Shown here piece after piece: positions 26,295-35,419 of a stretch of DNA of 64,000 nt. The position numbers and the translations under genes are program-made. Every line of letters begins with the position of its first letter. The first letter of the stretch is position 1. Location: positions 304,349-368,348 of the forward strand of contig NZ_WASO01000009.1 of the NCBI RefSeq assembly GCF_009712605.1. Direction: 5' to 3'. The notes below the pieces were generated by a model, which ran no database searches, was not told the origin of the DNA, and was given only the letters and a program-made list of their open reading frames with translations. This DNA is from Paludibacter sp. Lineage in GTDB: Bacteria > Bacteroidota > Bacteroidia > Bacteroidales > Paludibacteraceae.

Positions 26295-27512
26295 TTATTC
26301 TTTTCTGTACAATTTCAGGCACAAAACATCGTGAGTCGGGATCACCGCTTTTAACGGCTTGCGGGTATCACCACCTTCTTTGTTTTGCCAAATATCTTTT
26401 ATTTTGAATATCTCTTTAGATGTATTGAATTCTCGCTGGCTAAGAGAGTCCGTCACGGACATGGATTTCCAGTCAAGATCAACCGAACGGGATACTTTAG
26501 AACGGTTCAGCAAACAAACGGCCCATTTGCCTCCGCAAAGTGGCTTCATCCAGGTTTCCACGCTATCTTTCGCAGCAAATTTGAATCCCTGAATACCAAG
26601 TGTATCCTGATTGATGGCAATTGCTTCTTTGTTGGTGAGTATTGCTTTGGTTTCAGGAGACATATTGCGCAAGTCATTCCCTGCAATCAAAGGAGCTGCC
26701 AACATACACCACATGGTAAAATGAGCCTTGTCTTCATTTGCCGGCATTCCATTGCCAACTTCGAGCATATCGGGATCGTTCCAGTGATCAGGCCCCGCAA
26801 ATTTACGTAATCCATTTTGCATATCAAGTATTTGAAGCACTCCATTTGCAAACCAGTTACCATTATTTTTTTTGCAATCGAAGCAATTATAAATATCTCC
26901 GGTAGTCCGCCACAAATGTCCAACCGCTGCACCCCATAGCCAGGGCTTATTATTGCCCCATTCGCACAAGCTGAAAACAATTGGTCTTCCCGCAGCAAAA
27001 AGAGCATCGCGCATAGTGGAATAAGCCTCTTCCGCATTCATTTTACCGGTGTTGCACCAATCGTATTTCAGATAATCGACGCCCCATTTTGCATACATCA
27101 AAGCATCCTGATACTCATGTCCCCGACCGGCAGGACGACCGGCACAGGTCTTATCTCCGGCACAAGAATAGATGCCGAATTTTAAGCCTTTAGAATGAAC
27201 ATAGTCAGCCAAGGCTTTAATTCCGGATGGAAAACGTTGCGGATCAGGAACGATAAACCCAAGACTATCCCTGCTCACCTGCCAGCAATCGTCAATCACA
27301 ATATATTGATAACCGGCCTCTTTCAACCCTGAAGCCGCCATAGCATCTGCCTCTTCCCGAATCATTTTCTCGCTCACATCACAAGCAAATTTATTCCAGC
27401 TATTCCAGCCCATCGGAGGAGTTTTAGCCAATCCCTGAAATTTTTGTGCTTGCAAGGGATAAAGTGCCAGTAAAAACAGCACCGGCAATAGGAGTTTAGT
27501 TTGTATTTTCAT
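26295..27512 (-). CDS. GH27 alpha-galactosidase (exported)
   Basis: A 405-residue glycoside hydrolase family 27 enzyme with a signal peptide (LLLPVLFLLALYPLQAQ). Signatures: KTPPMGWNSWNKFACDVSEK, YQYIVIDDCWQ, GVDYLKYDWCN (nucleophile Asp) and GPDHWNDPDMLEVGNGM (acid/base Asp). It removes alpha-1,6-galactosyl side groups from galactomannan or galactoglucomannan oligosaccharides. The C-terminal beta domain (from about 310) is present and complete. It is encoded between GH130 and the symporter, on the same strand. Confidence 0.94.
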   Translation of the reverse strand: MKIQTKLLLPVLFLLALYPLQAQKFQGLAKTPPMGWNSWNKFACDVSEKMIREEADAMAASGLKEAGYQYIVIDDCWQVSRDSLGFIVPDPQRFPSGIKALADYVHSKGLKFGIYSCAGDKTCAGRPAGRGHEYQDALMYAKWGVDYLKYDWCNTGKMNAEEAYSTMRDALFAAGRPIVFSLCEWGNNKPWLWGAAVGHLWRTTGDIYNCFDCKKNNGNWFANGVLQILDMQNGLRKFAGPDHWNDPDMLEVGNGMPANEDKAHFTMWCMLAAPLIAGNDLRNMSPETKAILTNKEAIAINQDTLGIQGFKFAAKDSVETWMKPLCGGKWAVCLLNRSKVSRSVDLDWKSMSVTDSLSQREFNTSKEIFKIKDIWQNKEGGDTRKPLKAVIPTHDVLCLKLYRKE

Positions 27513-27617
27513 TTGTAAATAATTTTGATTTTAAATAACAAATAGCATTCTTCATTGAAAGCTACACGCTCCATACATGGGTTGTTAGCCCATGCACAGA
27601 GAATGTCCGTTCACCAA

Positions 27618-28784
27618 TCAATCTATAATCTTATTGTTATCAATCAATTTATTTATAGTTTCTACGGAAGTCGCAGACCGAAGCCCGTCAACCGGCGTAT
27701 TCAGGCAATAGTCTACCAGCCTTTCAACAGTAGAAACAGCCACATGCAATCTGGTATCTGAGGAAGCATAATAGATAAATACTGTTCCGTCTTCATCGGC
27801 AATCCAACCATTTGAAAACAAAACATTGGAAACATCGCCCACACGTTCTTCTCCTTCGGGAGCCATAAAATAACCACCCGGAGATGCGATCAGTTTGGTC
27901 GGGTCTTCCAAATCGGTCATGTACATGTACAACACATAGCGCAAACCGGCAGCACAACCTCTTACACCATGAGCCAAATGGAGCCAGCCTTTTGATGTCT
28001 TAATAGGATGTGGACCTTCTCCATTTTTAAGCTCTTTGATGGTATGGTAGTAGCGATGATCTATAATAGTTTCATCCTTCACTTCGGCATGTTCAATATC
28101 GTCTACCAGTCCCCAACCAATTCCACCTCCGCTGCCGGCATCAATGAAACCATCCTGCGGACGGGTATAAAATGCATATTTACCATTCACAAATTCAGGA
28201 TGCAACACCACATTACGTTGTTGGCTTTTCGATTTAAGATCGGGCAGACGTTCCCAGGTCTCGAAATCTTTGGTGCGGGCAATTGCAGCAGCAGCTACGG
28301 CAGAAGAAAGATCGCCGGCAGGAGCGTTCGGATCTTTTCGTTCGCTACAGAACACGCCATAAATCCAGCCATCCTCATGAGCAGTCAAACGCATATCATA
28401 AATATTCGTATCCGGTTCTTCAGTTTCCGGCATCGTAACAGGTCGTTCCCAAAAGCGAAAATTATCCACGCCATTAGGACTTTCGGCCACTGCAAAAAAG
28501 GATTTACGGTCAGCACCTTCAACTCGGGCAACCACAATATACTTACCATTCCATTTAATGGCTCCGGCATTAAACACGCCATTCATCATAATCCGCTCCA
28601 TTAAAAACGGATTGGTGGCCGGATTCAGGTCATAACGCCATGTGATGGGAGTATGATCTGCTGTTAAAACCGGATTTTTATAACGTTGTAATAATCCATA
28701 ATGACCAATTGGTTCGTTTTTGCTCGACAACAAAGACTCGTGTTGTTGCATCAGGTGGTTCAGAGAAGCTTGAAATTCGCTCAT
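27618..28784 (-). CDS. GH130 4-O-beta-D-mannosyl-D-glucose phosphorylase
   Basis: A 388-residue cytosolic enzyme; ATG at 28784 (the longer frame uses TTG). It shows the GH130 subfamily 1 pattern: [77 protein letters not shown] (catalytic Asp region) and [20 protein letters not shown]. It phosphorolyses mannosyl-glucose to mannose-1-phosphate and glucose. Length and motifs fit the enzyme first described from B. fragilis. Its clustering with the epimerase and a GH26 mannanase makes the substrate assignment firm, though a mannobiose-type subfamily cannot be fully excluded by eye. Confidence 0.93.
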   Translation of the reverse strand: MSEFQASLNHLMQQHESLLSSKNEPIGHYGLLQRYKNPVLTADHTPITWRYDLNPATNPFLMERIMMNGVFNAGAIKWNGKYIVVARVEGADRKSFFAVAESPNGVDNFRFWERPVTMPETEEPDTNIYDMRLTAHEDGWIYGVFCSERKDPNAPAGDLSSAVAAAAIARTKDFETWERLPDLKSKSQQRNVVLHPEFVNGKYAFYTRPQDGFIDAGSGGGIGWGLVDDIEHAEVKDETIIDHRYYHTIKELKNGEGPHPIKTSKGWLHLAHGVRGCAAGLRYVLYMYMTDLEDPTKLIASPGGYFMAPEGEERVGDVSNVLFSNGWIADEDGTVFIYYASSDTRLHVAVSTVERLVDYCLNTPVDGLRSATSVETINKLIDNNKIID

Positions 28785-28838
28785 GTTCAATGGTTCTTTT
28801 TATTATATTATTTGATTAGATGGGTCTTATTTGGGTAC

Positions 28839-29948
28839 TTACTTATACATCGGAGGCAGCTTGCTTTCAAAAATCACGTTAGCTTTATTTTTGAAAAGAA
28901 TAAAATCATCTGCACTTGCCTGACCCGGATAAGGTGCATAAAAGTGTCCGGGTTTATCACATGCATTTCTCCAAACCAGAAAATATGCAATCGGATTTCC
29001 GGATATCGCTTTGTAAATCACATTTGTCCACCAGTCTTTAAGAGGCAGTGACTCGATGCCGGTTTCACTTAAAACTGCCACTTTGTTCTTTGCGGCAGCA
29101 GCAGCTGTCATAAAATTCAATGTATTGTGTACTTCATTAATAAACTTACTTGTTGCCTGTTCTCCACCATAATGGTAAATATCAACTCCCAACACGTCCA
29201 CCATATTATCGCCCGGATAACGCTCAAAATATTGTGCTGCATCCGGTGCAGAAGCCGGAGAGTAGATAAAAAGTAAGTTATGAAGCTTCTTTGTTTTAAT
29301 CAGATAATTAACCGTATACTTCCATAGAGCTGTATATTCCTGTACGGTACACTGTTTGCTGCCCCACCAGAACCATGCTCCTGTATGCTCATGATAAGGC
29401 CGGAGCAAAACAGGAATAGGAGTGCCTTTATCATCTTTAAGGCTTTTCAGAAAAGCTGCCAAACGATTTAGCCATTGTTGAAACAAAGCGTTTTTCGAGC
29501 CTCCGGGCAAAGCGCTCTTCACGGCTTCTGTCGTATTGCAATTCCAGGCGTTTCCTCCCAGCGGGTTATTGACGTGCCAACTAATTGTATTGACTCCGCC
29601 ACGTTTATAAACCTCCTTAATCCGAAGGCGCATTGTATCAAAACATACCGAATCAAGAGAATGCGAATGTTCAAGTTCAATATTTCCCAATTCCCAACCA
29701 AATACGGAAGGATAATCTCCGGAAACACTCTTTACATCCGAGCGTCCCGCATCATATTTCCAACCGACTCCGTACAAAGCATCGTCCTGATGTCCGAACA
29801 TGAACCCTTTGGATGCTATCTTTTTAAGGTTAGCAAACAGGGCTTTTGTTTCTTTAGTCGCATTCGCGTCTACAGTAGCCGATTTAGCCATTGCGGGCAT
29901 CGTTACGCACATCATACTCAGGATTGCAGGAATCAGTCGGATTTTCAT
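28839..29948 (-). CDS. GH26 beta-mannanase (exported)
   Basis: A 369-residue family 26 mannan endo-1,4-beta-mannosidase with a signal peptide (PAILSMMCVTMPAMAKS). Family features: KGFMFGHQDDALYGVGWKYD near the N-terminus, LLRPYHEHTGAWFWWGSKQ (acid/base Glu) and VAVLSETGIESLPLKDWW (nucleophile Glu). GH26 enzymes at this position in Bacteroides release mannobiose from manno-oligosaccharides. The absence of a lipobox suggests a periplasmic location. It sits between the CE2-like esterase and GH130 genes, spacing about 30-55 bases. Confidence 0.94.
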   Translation of the reverse strand: MKIRLIPAILSMMCVTMPAMAKSATVDANATKETKALFANLKKIASKGFMFGHQDDALYGVGWKYDAGRSDVKSVSGDYPSVFGWELGNIELEHSHSLDSVCFDTMRLRIKEVYKRGGVNTISWHVNNPLGGNAWNCNTTEAVKSALPGGSKNALFQQWLNRLAAFLKSLKDDKGTPIPVLLRPYHEHTGAWFWWGSKQCTVQEYTALWKYTVNYLIKTKKLHNLLFIYSPASAPDAAQYFERYPGDNMVDVLGVDIYHYGGEQATSKFINEVHNTLNFMTAAAAAKNKVAVLSETGIESLPLKDWWTNVIYKAISGNPIAYFLVWRNACDKPGHFYAPYPGQASADDFILFKNKANVIFESKLPPMYK

Positions 29949-29979
29949 TTCAATTTATTTTCAACAATTGATATTAGAT

Positions 29980-31113
29980 TTACTCAACCACCTTATTGGT
30001 CATTGGCCAACCCAAAATGGTGGACAGGTGAGGAATAAGTATAGAGGCCATTTTCTTTTGTCCTTCATAGTTCGGGTGCATACATGCTCCGAAATCTGTA
30101 GCTACATTAAGCAACGAAGGCATTAACCCAACAAAATGGACATTCTTATCATTGCTTTCTTTTACAACGTGTTGCACATACTGGTAAAGTGTTTCTCCCG
30201 ACATGCACGATGTCATACAAATCACCGGAATATCACCGTAAACTTTTCTAACGGACGCAATTAAAGCAAGATATCCTTTCACGAACTGGTCTTCTGTCGG
30301 TGCTATTGCCGGATTGCTCAAATCATTGGTTCCGAGCTTAATGACCACTACGTCAGGCTTCCACTTTGAGAAATCCCATTCTGCCGCCGGATTAATATCG
30401 AAAGTCTGAAAAAACAATCGCTGCATGGTCGTAGCAGGATTAGACATAGGATTTTTGTCTCCATAATTCCGCACGACGCCACGGCCGGAATGTGCTGTTA
30501 AATGATAATCAGCATTAAAGTATCTTGAAACAATCGATGCGTAACTATGGTTGCTGTTCTCTGTTGACGGCAAAAAAGGAGCCTTCCCGTCTGTCACTTC
30601 GGTACCAAAACCACAGGTAATTGAATTGCCGATAAACTCTATTTTACGGGTAGGAGTTCCGGCGCATTTCTTCAACCCTCCGTTTTTATTTGTCATGAAC
30701 TGATAAACAGTGGCTGTTCCCTGCTCACCTTCCGTACGTTTGTACAACATCACCTGATGTGCCGCCGGAGTTGCTTTCGAGACAAGCACAACAACCGTAT
30801 CCCGGGTCACTTTGAACGTTTTCGCAAGTTTGCTATCTACAAAAAGATCGTAATAATCGCCTCTGGTGTCGCCTATCTTCACAGCCAGATAACCGCCTGT
30901 CACCTGAGTTCTCAGATGCACTCCCGTCCAATCAAACGAGACAGATCCGTTATTCTGAGCCGTGCGTCCGATATATTCCACATTCGGATCATTTCCGAGA
31001 AACACTTTATAACGGGCAGTCGTTTTATTTTGAGCAAAAGCACCCGTTACATTCAACAACAACACTCCACATAAAAATGGAATCAGTAAACTGTTTTTCA
31101 TTCGTTTTTTCAT
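29980..31113 (-). CDS. CE2-like SGNH acetylesterase (exported)
   Basis: A 377-residue protein from the ATG at 31113 (MKKRMKNSLLIPFLCGVLLL), which gives a clean signal peptide; the longer frame from 31143 does not. The N-terminal 130 residues form a jelly-roll-like domain, and the C-terminal SGNH domain has IEFIGNSITCGFG (nucleophile Ser), VVIKLGTNDLSNP and the catalytic MHPNYEGQKKMAS (His). This two-domain layout is that of carbohydrate esterase family 2, which removes acetyl groups from mannan or xylan. In this operon, acetylmannan or acetyl-glucomannan is the likely substrate. Confidence 0.9.
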   Translation of the reverse strand: MKKRMKNSLLIPFLCGVLLLNVTGAFAQNKTTARYKVFLGNDPNVEYIGRTAQNNGSVSFDWTGVHLRTQVTGGYLAVKIGDTRGDYYDLFVDSKLAKTFKVTRDTVVVLVSKATPAAHQVMLYKRTEGEQGTATVYQFMTNKNGGLKKCAGTPTRKIEFIGNSITCGFGTEVTDGKAPFLPSTENSNHSYASIVSRYFNADYHLTAHSGRGVVRNYGDKNPMSNPATTMQRLFFQTFDINPAAEWDFSKWKPDVVVIKLGTNDLSNPAIAPTEDQFVKGYLALIASVRKVYGDIPVICMTSCMSGETLYQYVQHVVKESNDKNVHFVGLMPSLLNVATDFGACMHPNYEGQKKMASILIPHLSTILGWPMTNKVVE

Positions 31114-31185
31114 TTGATCATTCGTTTTAAAATTGAATGACAAAGATACATTCTATACTTTACAACGCCTTGACGGATTACTTTT

Positions 31186-32466
31186 CTACCGAACAGGTTT
31201 CGCCAATTTATGATTGCACTTAAAGATCAGTTCCAGAGTAGTTTTATCCGTATCAAAAACATTATTCAAGCCTTGTTCTTCCTGTGGTGGATCACCCACA
31301 AACTGATCTCCTTTTTTCCATTTATAATTGGTATCCGAAGCTCGCCCTTCTCCACCAAATGCCCAGATATTGATTCCCTGCAGGCTCTTCAATTTATTAT
31401 TGAACAAACCAAACAGGTCGGCAAAATATTGATCGCGATGAGTCGTTGATGTTGCAGGATCGAACAAATGGCCGTCGCGGGGAAAGCCAATTTCCTCAAT
31501 CACCATCGGTTTGTTGAGTTGATCGGCTATAAGCGCATGATCAAGCACGTATTTCTTCATCTTTTCGCGGGTAATAGCGAACGTTCTGTCGAAATCGGAA
31601 AAATCCATCCAGCTCCAATTTTTTGCCCAGATATGAATGGTTGTATAATCCACATCTGGGAAACTATGAATGTCTTTCCACAGTTCAATGTCTTCTTCCG
31701 TACCTTTTTCGCCCTCTGTCCCTGCCGTAAGCAAGTGATTTTTATCAAGCGATTTGATATAATGCGACACCTCTCCGATCCATTGTTTATAAATTGTTTT
31801 ATTTTGTGCTCCATCGGGACGAGGTTCGTTGGCAATCTCCCATGCCATGATGGTAGGATCTTCGGTATAAGGCTTGTTTGTGTAACGGTTGGTGCGGCTG
31901 ATGATATATTTGCAATGACGATTGAAAGCTTCCTTACATTCATCGCAGCTATAGAACTTGCCAACAAAATTTATAAATGTGCCCCACCCCGCTTCACTCG
32001 GATAAGGATAAGCGCCTTTCCCGTTCCATTCAAGGTATTGGGCAAAACCGCCCGACCATTCCCAGTTGTTCGATAAGAAAAGAACGACCGTAATATGCCG
32101 TTTTGCTGCTTCGGCAAGGAAGTAATCGAGCCCATCCAGGACAGCATCATCATATTCACCCTGCTTTGGCTGTAACGGGAATTTGAGATGCGAATCGTTT
32201 TTTGAGATACCTTCGACGCCGACCATTGCCCGCAAATTAGTGATTCCCTGTTTTTGCAGAAAATCGAGTTCACGCCCCAAACGGGCACGGTCTCCGGTTT
32301 TCATTCCCAACAACGAACCATACCAATAATTCATTCCAATAAAACGGTATGGTTTTCCATTTCGGGTCAATTGCCCGTCAGTTACCCTGACAAAATTATT
32401 CACTGCATTCATTGGCATAGAAAGCATTAAAAACACGAATAAACAACTATATATCTTTTTACCCAT
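31186..32466 (-). CDS. GH5 (subfamily 7-like) beta-mannanase (exported)
   Basis: A 426-residue family 5 glycoside hydrolase with a signal peptide (YSCLFVFLMLSMPMNAVN). Motifs: GKPYRFIGMNYWYGSLLGMK, IMAWEIANEPRPDG (acid/base Glu in NEPR), YTTIHIWAKNWSW and KPMVIEEIGFPRDGH (nucleophile Glu). The pattern is that of subfamily 7, mainly endo-beta-1,4-mannanases. Together with GH26 it gives the locus two different mannanases. It starts 7 bases after the SASA esterase gene ends. Confidence 0.92.
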   Translation of the reverse strand: MGKKIYSCLFVFLMLSMPMNAVNNFVRVTDGQLTRNGKPYRFIGMNYWYGSLLGMKTGDRARLGRELDFLQKQGITNLRAMVGVEGISKNDSHLKFPLQPKQGEYDDAVLDGLDYFLAEAAKRHITVVLFLSNNWEWSGGFAQYLEWNGKGAYPYPSEAGWGTFINFVGKFYSCDECKEAFNRHCKYIISRTNRYTNKPYTEDPTIMAWEIANEPRPDGAQNKTIYKQWIGEVSHYIKSLDKNHLLTAGTEGEKGTEEDIELWKDIHSFPDVDYTTIHIWAKNWSWMDFSDFDRTFAITREKMKKYVLDHALIADQLNKPMVIEEIGFPRDGHLFDPATSTTHRDQYFADLFGLFNNKLKSLQGINIWAFGGEGRASDTNYKWKKGDQFVGDPPQEEQGLNNVFDTDKTTLELIFKCNHKLAKPVR

Positions 32467-32473
32467 AGCAATT

Positions 32474-33874
32474 TTACCATTTATCGGTTCTGAACGGCAT
32501 CAAAGGCAAACCGTTCGAATCAAACAAATTAGGAACCCCGTCATTGGTAAAACAATAACGTACGGCTACCAGTTCCGCAACTTCTTTTGCACTCACAACT
32601 ATGTCCCCTTTTTTATCTACCACTGCCGTTGCCGGATAAAATTTCTTATCGGCACCTGCTATCTGAAAACTTTTTATCTCCTTTCCCTTACAGCTAAGTC
32701 TGGACAATGATTTCACACTGACAAAAGCCTTGTTTTTCGAAATCGTTACACCTACAAAACAAGGGAAATATGGCTGAAGGTCTTTTACTCCGTATTGTTC
32801 TTTCAGCACAAGATTTCCCAAACGATTACCCACTTCTTTTTTAATCCGTGGATGAATATCCTTGATGTTATCGACCAAATCACCTACCGTTATCATACCC
32901 GTATTGGGCAAAGCCAGAGTAGCCTCCTGCTGTTCACGAAGCAAAGCGGCATTAATACCACCGTAGCCGCTCCATGGTGCAATTTGCACGAAATAAAACG
33001 GAAAATCATTCTGGTAAACCTGACGCCATCCTTTTATCATCGACGAAAAGAGCTTTCCGTAATCTTCGGGATTATCGGTATTGGCTTCTCCCTGATACCA
33101 AATTGTCCCTGCAATTTTGTAGGGTACTATCGGATATATCATCGCATTATAAATGACCGACGATTCTACGGGAGCCCAACTAACCGGTTGGGTTTTAGCC
33201 GCTGTCTTAGCTAGTTCCGGATCTTTATCAAGCACAAAACCGGGCATCCATGCCTGTACACAGGTTCCTCCCCAGTAGGAAGCTATCATTCCAACCGGAT
33301 TACCGGTAACCTCATTCAGTTTCTTCCCGAAAAAATAGCCGACCACGCTCATCCCTTTTACTGTTTCAGGAGAGCAGACCTTCCATTCTCCTTCGCAATT
33401 AGTTTGCGGAAAATTGTTGTATCCACGGGCTACCTGAAAAAAACGGATCGATTTATTGGCAGATTTGGCTACCGCATCCCCGGCATCAAGGACTCCTTGC
33501 GGCCATGAAAAGTTGTATTCCATGTTCGATTGTCCGGAACACAACCACACTTCACCGGTGAGGATGTCGTCTATTACAATCTTTTGTTGATCGCTGATAA
33601 AAGTTATGCTGTATGGACCTCCGGCCTTTGGAGTGTTTACAGATGCATTCCATGCACAATCTTTGCCGGGATTTGCAAAAATTGTGTCTGTCGGATTCCA
33701 GCTGCAAGATATTTTTACCGGCCAGGTACCGGGAGCCCAGCCCCATAGTTTAACGGAAGAAGATTGCTGCAAAACGGCGTGATTGCCAATAATGGACGGA
33801 AGTCGCAAAGCCGGTTGAGCACTTACATATAAGGCAAATAGAGGCAAAAAAAGAAGTAATATTGTTCGTTTCAT
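32474..33874 (-). CDS. SASA-type (sialate O-acetylesterase-like) carbohydrate esterase
   Basis: A 466-residue exported esterase; the ATG at 33874 (MKRTILLLFLPLFALYVSAQ) begins a signal peptide, whereas the longer frame from 33955 does not. Conserved features: GNHAVLQQSSSVKLWGWAPG, the nucleophile motif LCSGQSNMEYNFSWP, MIASYWGGTCVQAWMPG and GTIWYQGEANTDNPEDYG. The family is named for sialate 9-O-acetylesterase, but many PUL members remove acetyl groups from plant glycans; in this operon acetylated mannan is a likelier substrate than sialic acid. First gene of the degradation operon. Confidence 0.92.
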   Translation of the reverse strand: MKRTILLLFLPLFALYVSAQPALRLPSIIGNHAVLQQSSSVKLWGWAPGTWPVKISCSWNPTDTIFANPGKDCAWNASVNTPKAGGPYSITFISDQQKIVIDDILTGEVWLCSGQSNMEYNFSWPQGVLDAGDAVAKSANKSIRFFQVARGYNNFPQTNCEGEWKVCSPETVKGMSVVGYFFGKKLNEVTGNPVGMIASYWGGTCVQAWMPGFVLDKDPELAKTAAKTQPVSWAPVESSVIYNAMIYPIVPYKIAGTIWYQGEANTDNPEDYGKLFSSMIKGWRQVYQNDFPFYFVQIAPWSGYGGINAALLREQQEATLALPNTGMITVGDLVDNIKDIHPRIKKEVGNRLGNLVLKEQYGVKDLQPYFPCFVGVTISKNKAFVSVKSLSRLSCKGKEIKSFQIAGADKKFYPATAVVDKKGDIVVSAKEVAELVAVRYCFTNDGVPNLFDSNGLPLMPFRTDKW

Positions 33875-34085
33875 ATGATAATAAGTTTCTTGTCTAAGGA
33901 CATATGGAACTCCATGTTGTGGCATTATCATACTAGTGAATGCTCTTGAAAACATGTTCGTTTCATGGTTACTGATATTCTATCGCTAAAACAGGAATAT
34001 TCAAGGCTAATACAATGTTTCTTATTCGTAGCTAATGGTTCTTAGTATCCTTATTGGTTGCTTTTCGAACCACTAATTATTCACA

Positions 34086-34148
34086 CAAAAGTAGCTTATT
34101 TCAAGCTATTGTTTCAAGTACAATTTTATCAAAACCTAATACTTTCTT
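34086..34148 (-). promoter_or_regulatory. Promoter and shared 35-bp element upstream of the mannan-degradation operon
   Basis: On the minus strand the 35-base element (34148 to 34114) reads AAGAAAGTATTA, two bases, TTTTGATAAAATTGTA, C, TTGA. Twenty bases later is TACTTTTG (34093 to 34086), a -7 TAnnTTTG match; CTTGA serves as the -33 region. The same element with 32 of 35 identical bases and identical spacing precedes susC at 47841-47903. Predicted transcription start about 34079, leaving a leader of about 205 bases before the SASA gene. Confidence 0.82.
34092..34108. repeat. Palindrome in the promoter spacer (degradation operon)
   Basis: TAGCTT, five bases, AAGCTA. It occupies the spacer between the -33 and -7 regions and includes the first two bases of the -7 box. 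The susC promoter has a palindrome of different sequence at the same place. Confidence 0.6.
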
Positions 34149-34306
34149 AGCGTAACAAATCAAATGGTAAAATCCGTGTTCTTCCATTCGATTTGCACTT
34201 CTTAACCTCACACAAAACGAACACCTAAATACTAAGCGCATATCGTTCTAAGACAACAATATAACCCGAATATTCTTTTTAATTCTATGGAAAAATAGCG
34301 AGAATC

Positions 34307-34344
34307 AAAAAAGGCTGATACGAAATATTCAGATCGTATCAGCC
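34307..34344 (-). terminator. Terminator after the Gfo/Idh/MocA gene cluster
   Basis: Perfect 11-bp stem GGCTGATACGA (34313-34323) with TCGTATCAGCC (34334-34344), 10-base loop; on the minus strand it is followed by six T. It separates the Rid-CcsA-PD40 cluster from the degradation-operon promoter. The rest of the 33875-34425 gap holds the promoter region above and no gene. Confidence 0.88.
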
Positions 34345-34425
34345 AGTTCTGTTGATTGGAGACGAAAATGGTCTACCAATAATATAATTTTAACCCGACT
34401 CCGATTTTACGGGCGTGATTTTGAA

Positions 34426-35415
34426 TCACAGGTCGTGGTGAGGATACACAATACCACACTTCTTGCGGATGTCATCCATCGTTGACACTAACAGCAAGCT
34501 GTCATTATGACTCCACAAATTGCTTTCAGTTTGTCCGTTAAGAATGCATCTGGCAACTTCTTCGGCCTCGAATTCATAGCCATTTTTCTTTATATCAAAA
34601 GAAATTACTTCTTCCGAACCATTCTTCCTTGTCAGTGTTATCTTGCCCGGACAAAACCAGAGATGCTCAAGTGAAATTTTTCCTTCCGTTCCGTGAATCT
34701 CCGCAACCACCTCAGGGTTTGCAAGAAAAGAGGAATACATCACTGAGAGTTTATTATCTGGATAAGTAAAAGAATAACTGCAATTTGTATCAACACCCTG
34801 ATCACTCAGCGTTGCAGTAGCAGAAACATTGTCGGGCTTACCAAACAGGAAAAGCGACAGGAAAATGTTATAGATTCCGATATCGAGAACGGTTCCGCCA
34901 CACAAATCCAGATTATAATGACGATGTTCAGGACCATTCTCCGATCGGATGCAAAAAGTCGCTGTAAGCAGGTTAACATTACCGATGGCTCCAGTTTCAA
35001 CCAGTTCTCTTGTCTTGATAATATGCGGCAAAAACCGACTCCAGAGAGCCTCCATCAAAAACAGATTCTTTTCCTTTGCTTTTGCAATCATACGGGTTAC
35101 TTCCTGTTCATTTACTCCCATCGGCTTCTCACACAATACATGTTTGCCGTTATCCAAGGCAAGTAATGTATTCTCAAGATGAAGATTGTGCGGCGTTGCT
35201 ATGTAAACCACATCCACCTGCGGATCTTTCACCAGCTCTTCGTACGATCCGTATGCCACATTCAGGTGATAATCTGCCGCAAATTGAAAAGCACTCTCGT
35301 TAGTTCGCGAACCCACGGCATATAGTTCGCAATTGTCAGCAACCTGAAGGGCATCCGCAAATTTGCGCGCAATCCATCCGGTTCCCAGAATTCCCCACTT
35401 TATTGTATTCTTCAT
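34426..35415 (-). CDS. Gfo/Idh/MocA-family oxidoreductase
   Basis: A 329-residue NAD(P)-dependent dehydrogenase with an N-terminal Rossmann motif (KWGILGTGWIARKFADAL) and the family motif VLCEKPMGVNEQE, whose EKP lysine lies in the active site, followed by GGTVLDIGIYNIFLSLFLFG. No signal peptide, so cytosolic. Substrates in the family are sugars, inositols and related polyols; which one cannot be told. It begins 4 bases after the PD40 haem protein gene and ends before a terminator, so it belongs transcriptionally to that cluster rather than to the degradation operon. Confidence 0.92.
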   Translation of the reverse strand: MKNTIKWGILGTGWIARKFADALQVADNCELYAVGSRTNESAFQFAADYHLNVAYGSYEELVKDPQVDVVYIATPHNLHLENTLLALDNGKHVLCEKPMGVNEQEVTRMIAKAKEKNLFLMEALWSRFLPHIIKTRELVETGAIGNVNLLTATFCIRSENGPEHRHYNLDLCGGTVLDIGIYNIFLSLFLFGKPDNVSATATLSDQGVDTNCSYSFTYPDNKLSVMYSSFLANPEVVAEIHGTEGKISLEHLWFCPGKITLTRKNGSEEVISFDIKKNGYEFEAEEVARCILNGQTESNLWSHNDSLLLVSTMDDIRKKCGIVYPHHDL

Positions 35416-35419
35416 ATGT

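Noticed and set aside
28008..28604. 198-codon antisense frame inside the GH130 gene
   Set aside because: Opposite a well-supported enzyme; no recognisable features.
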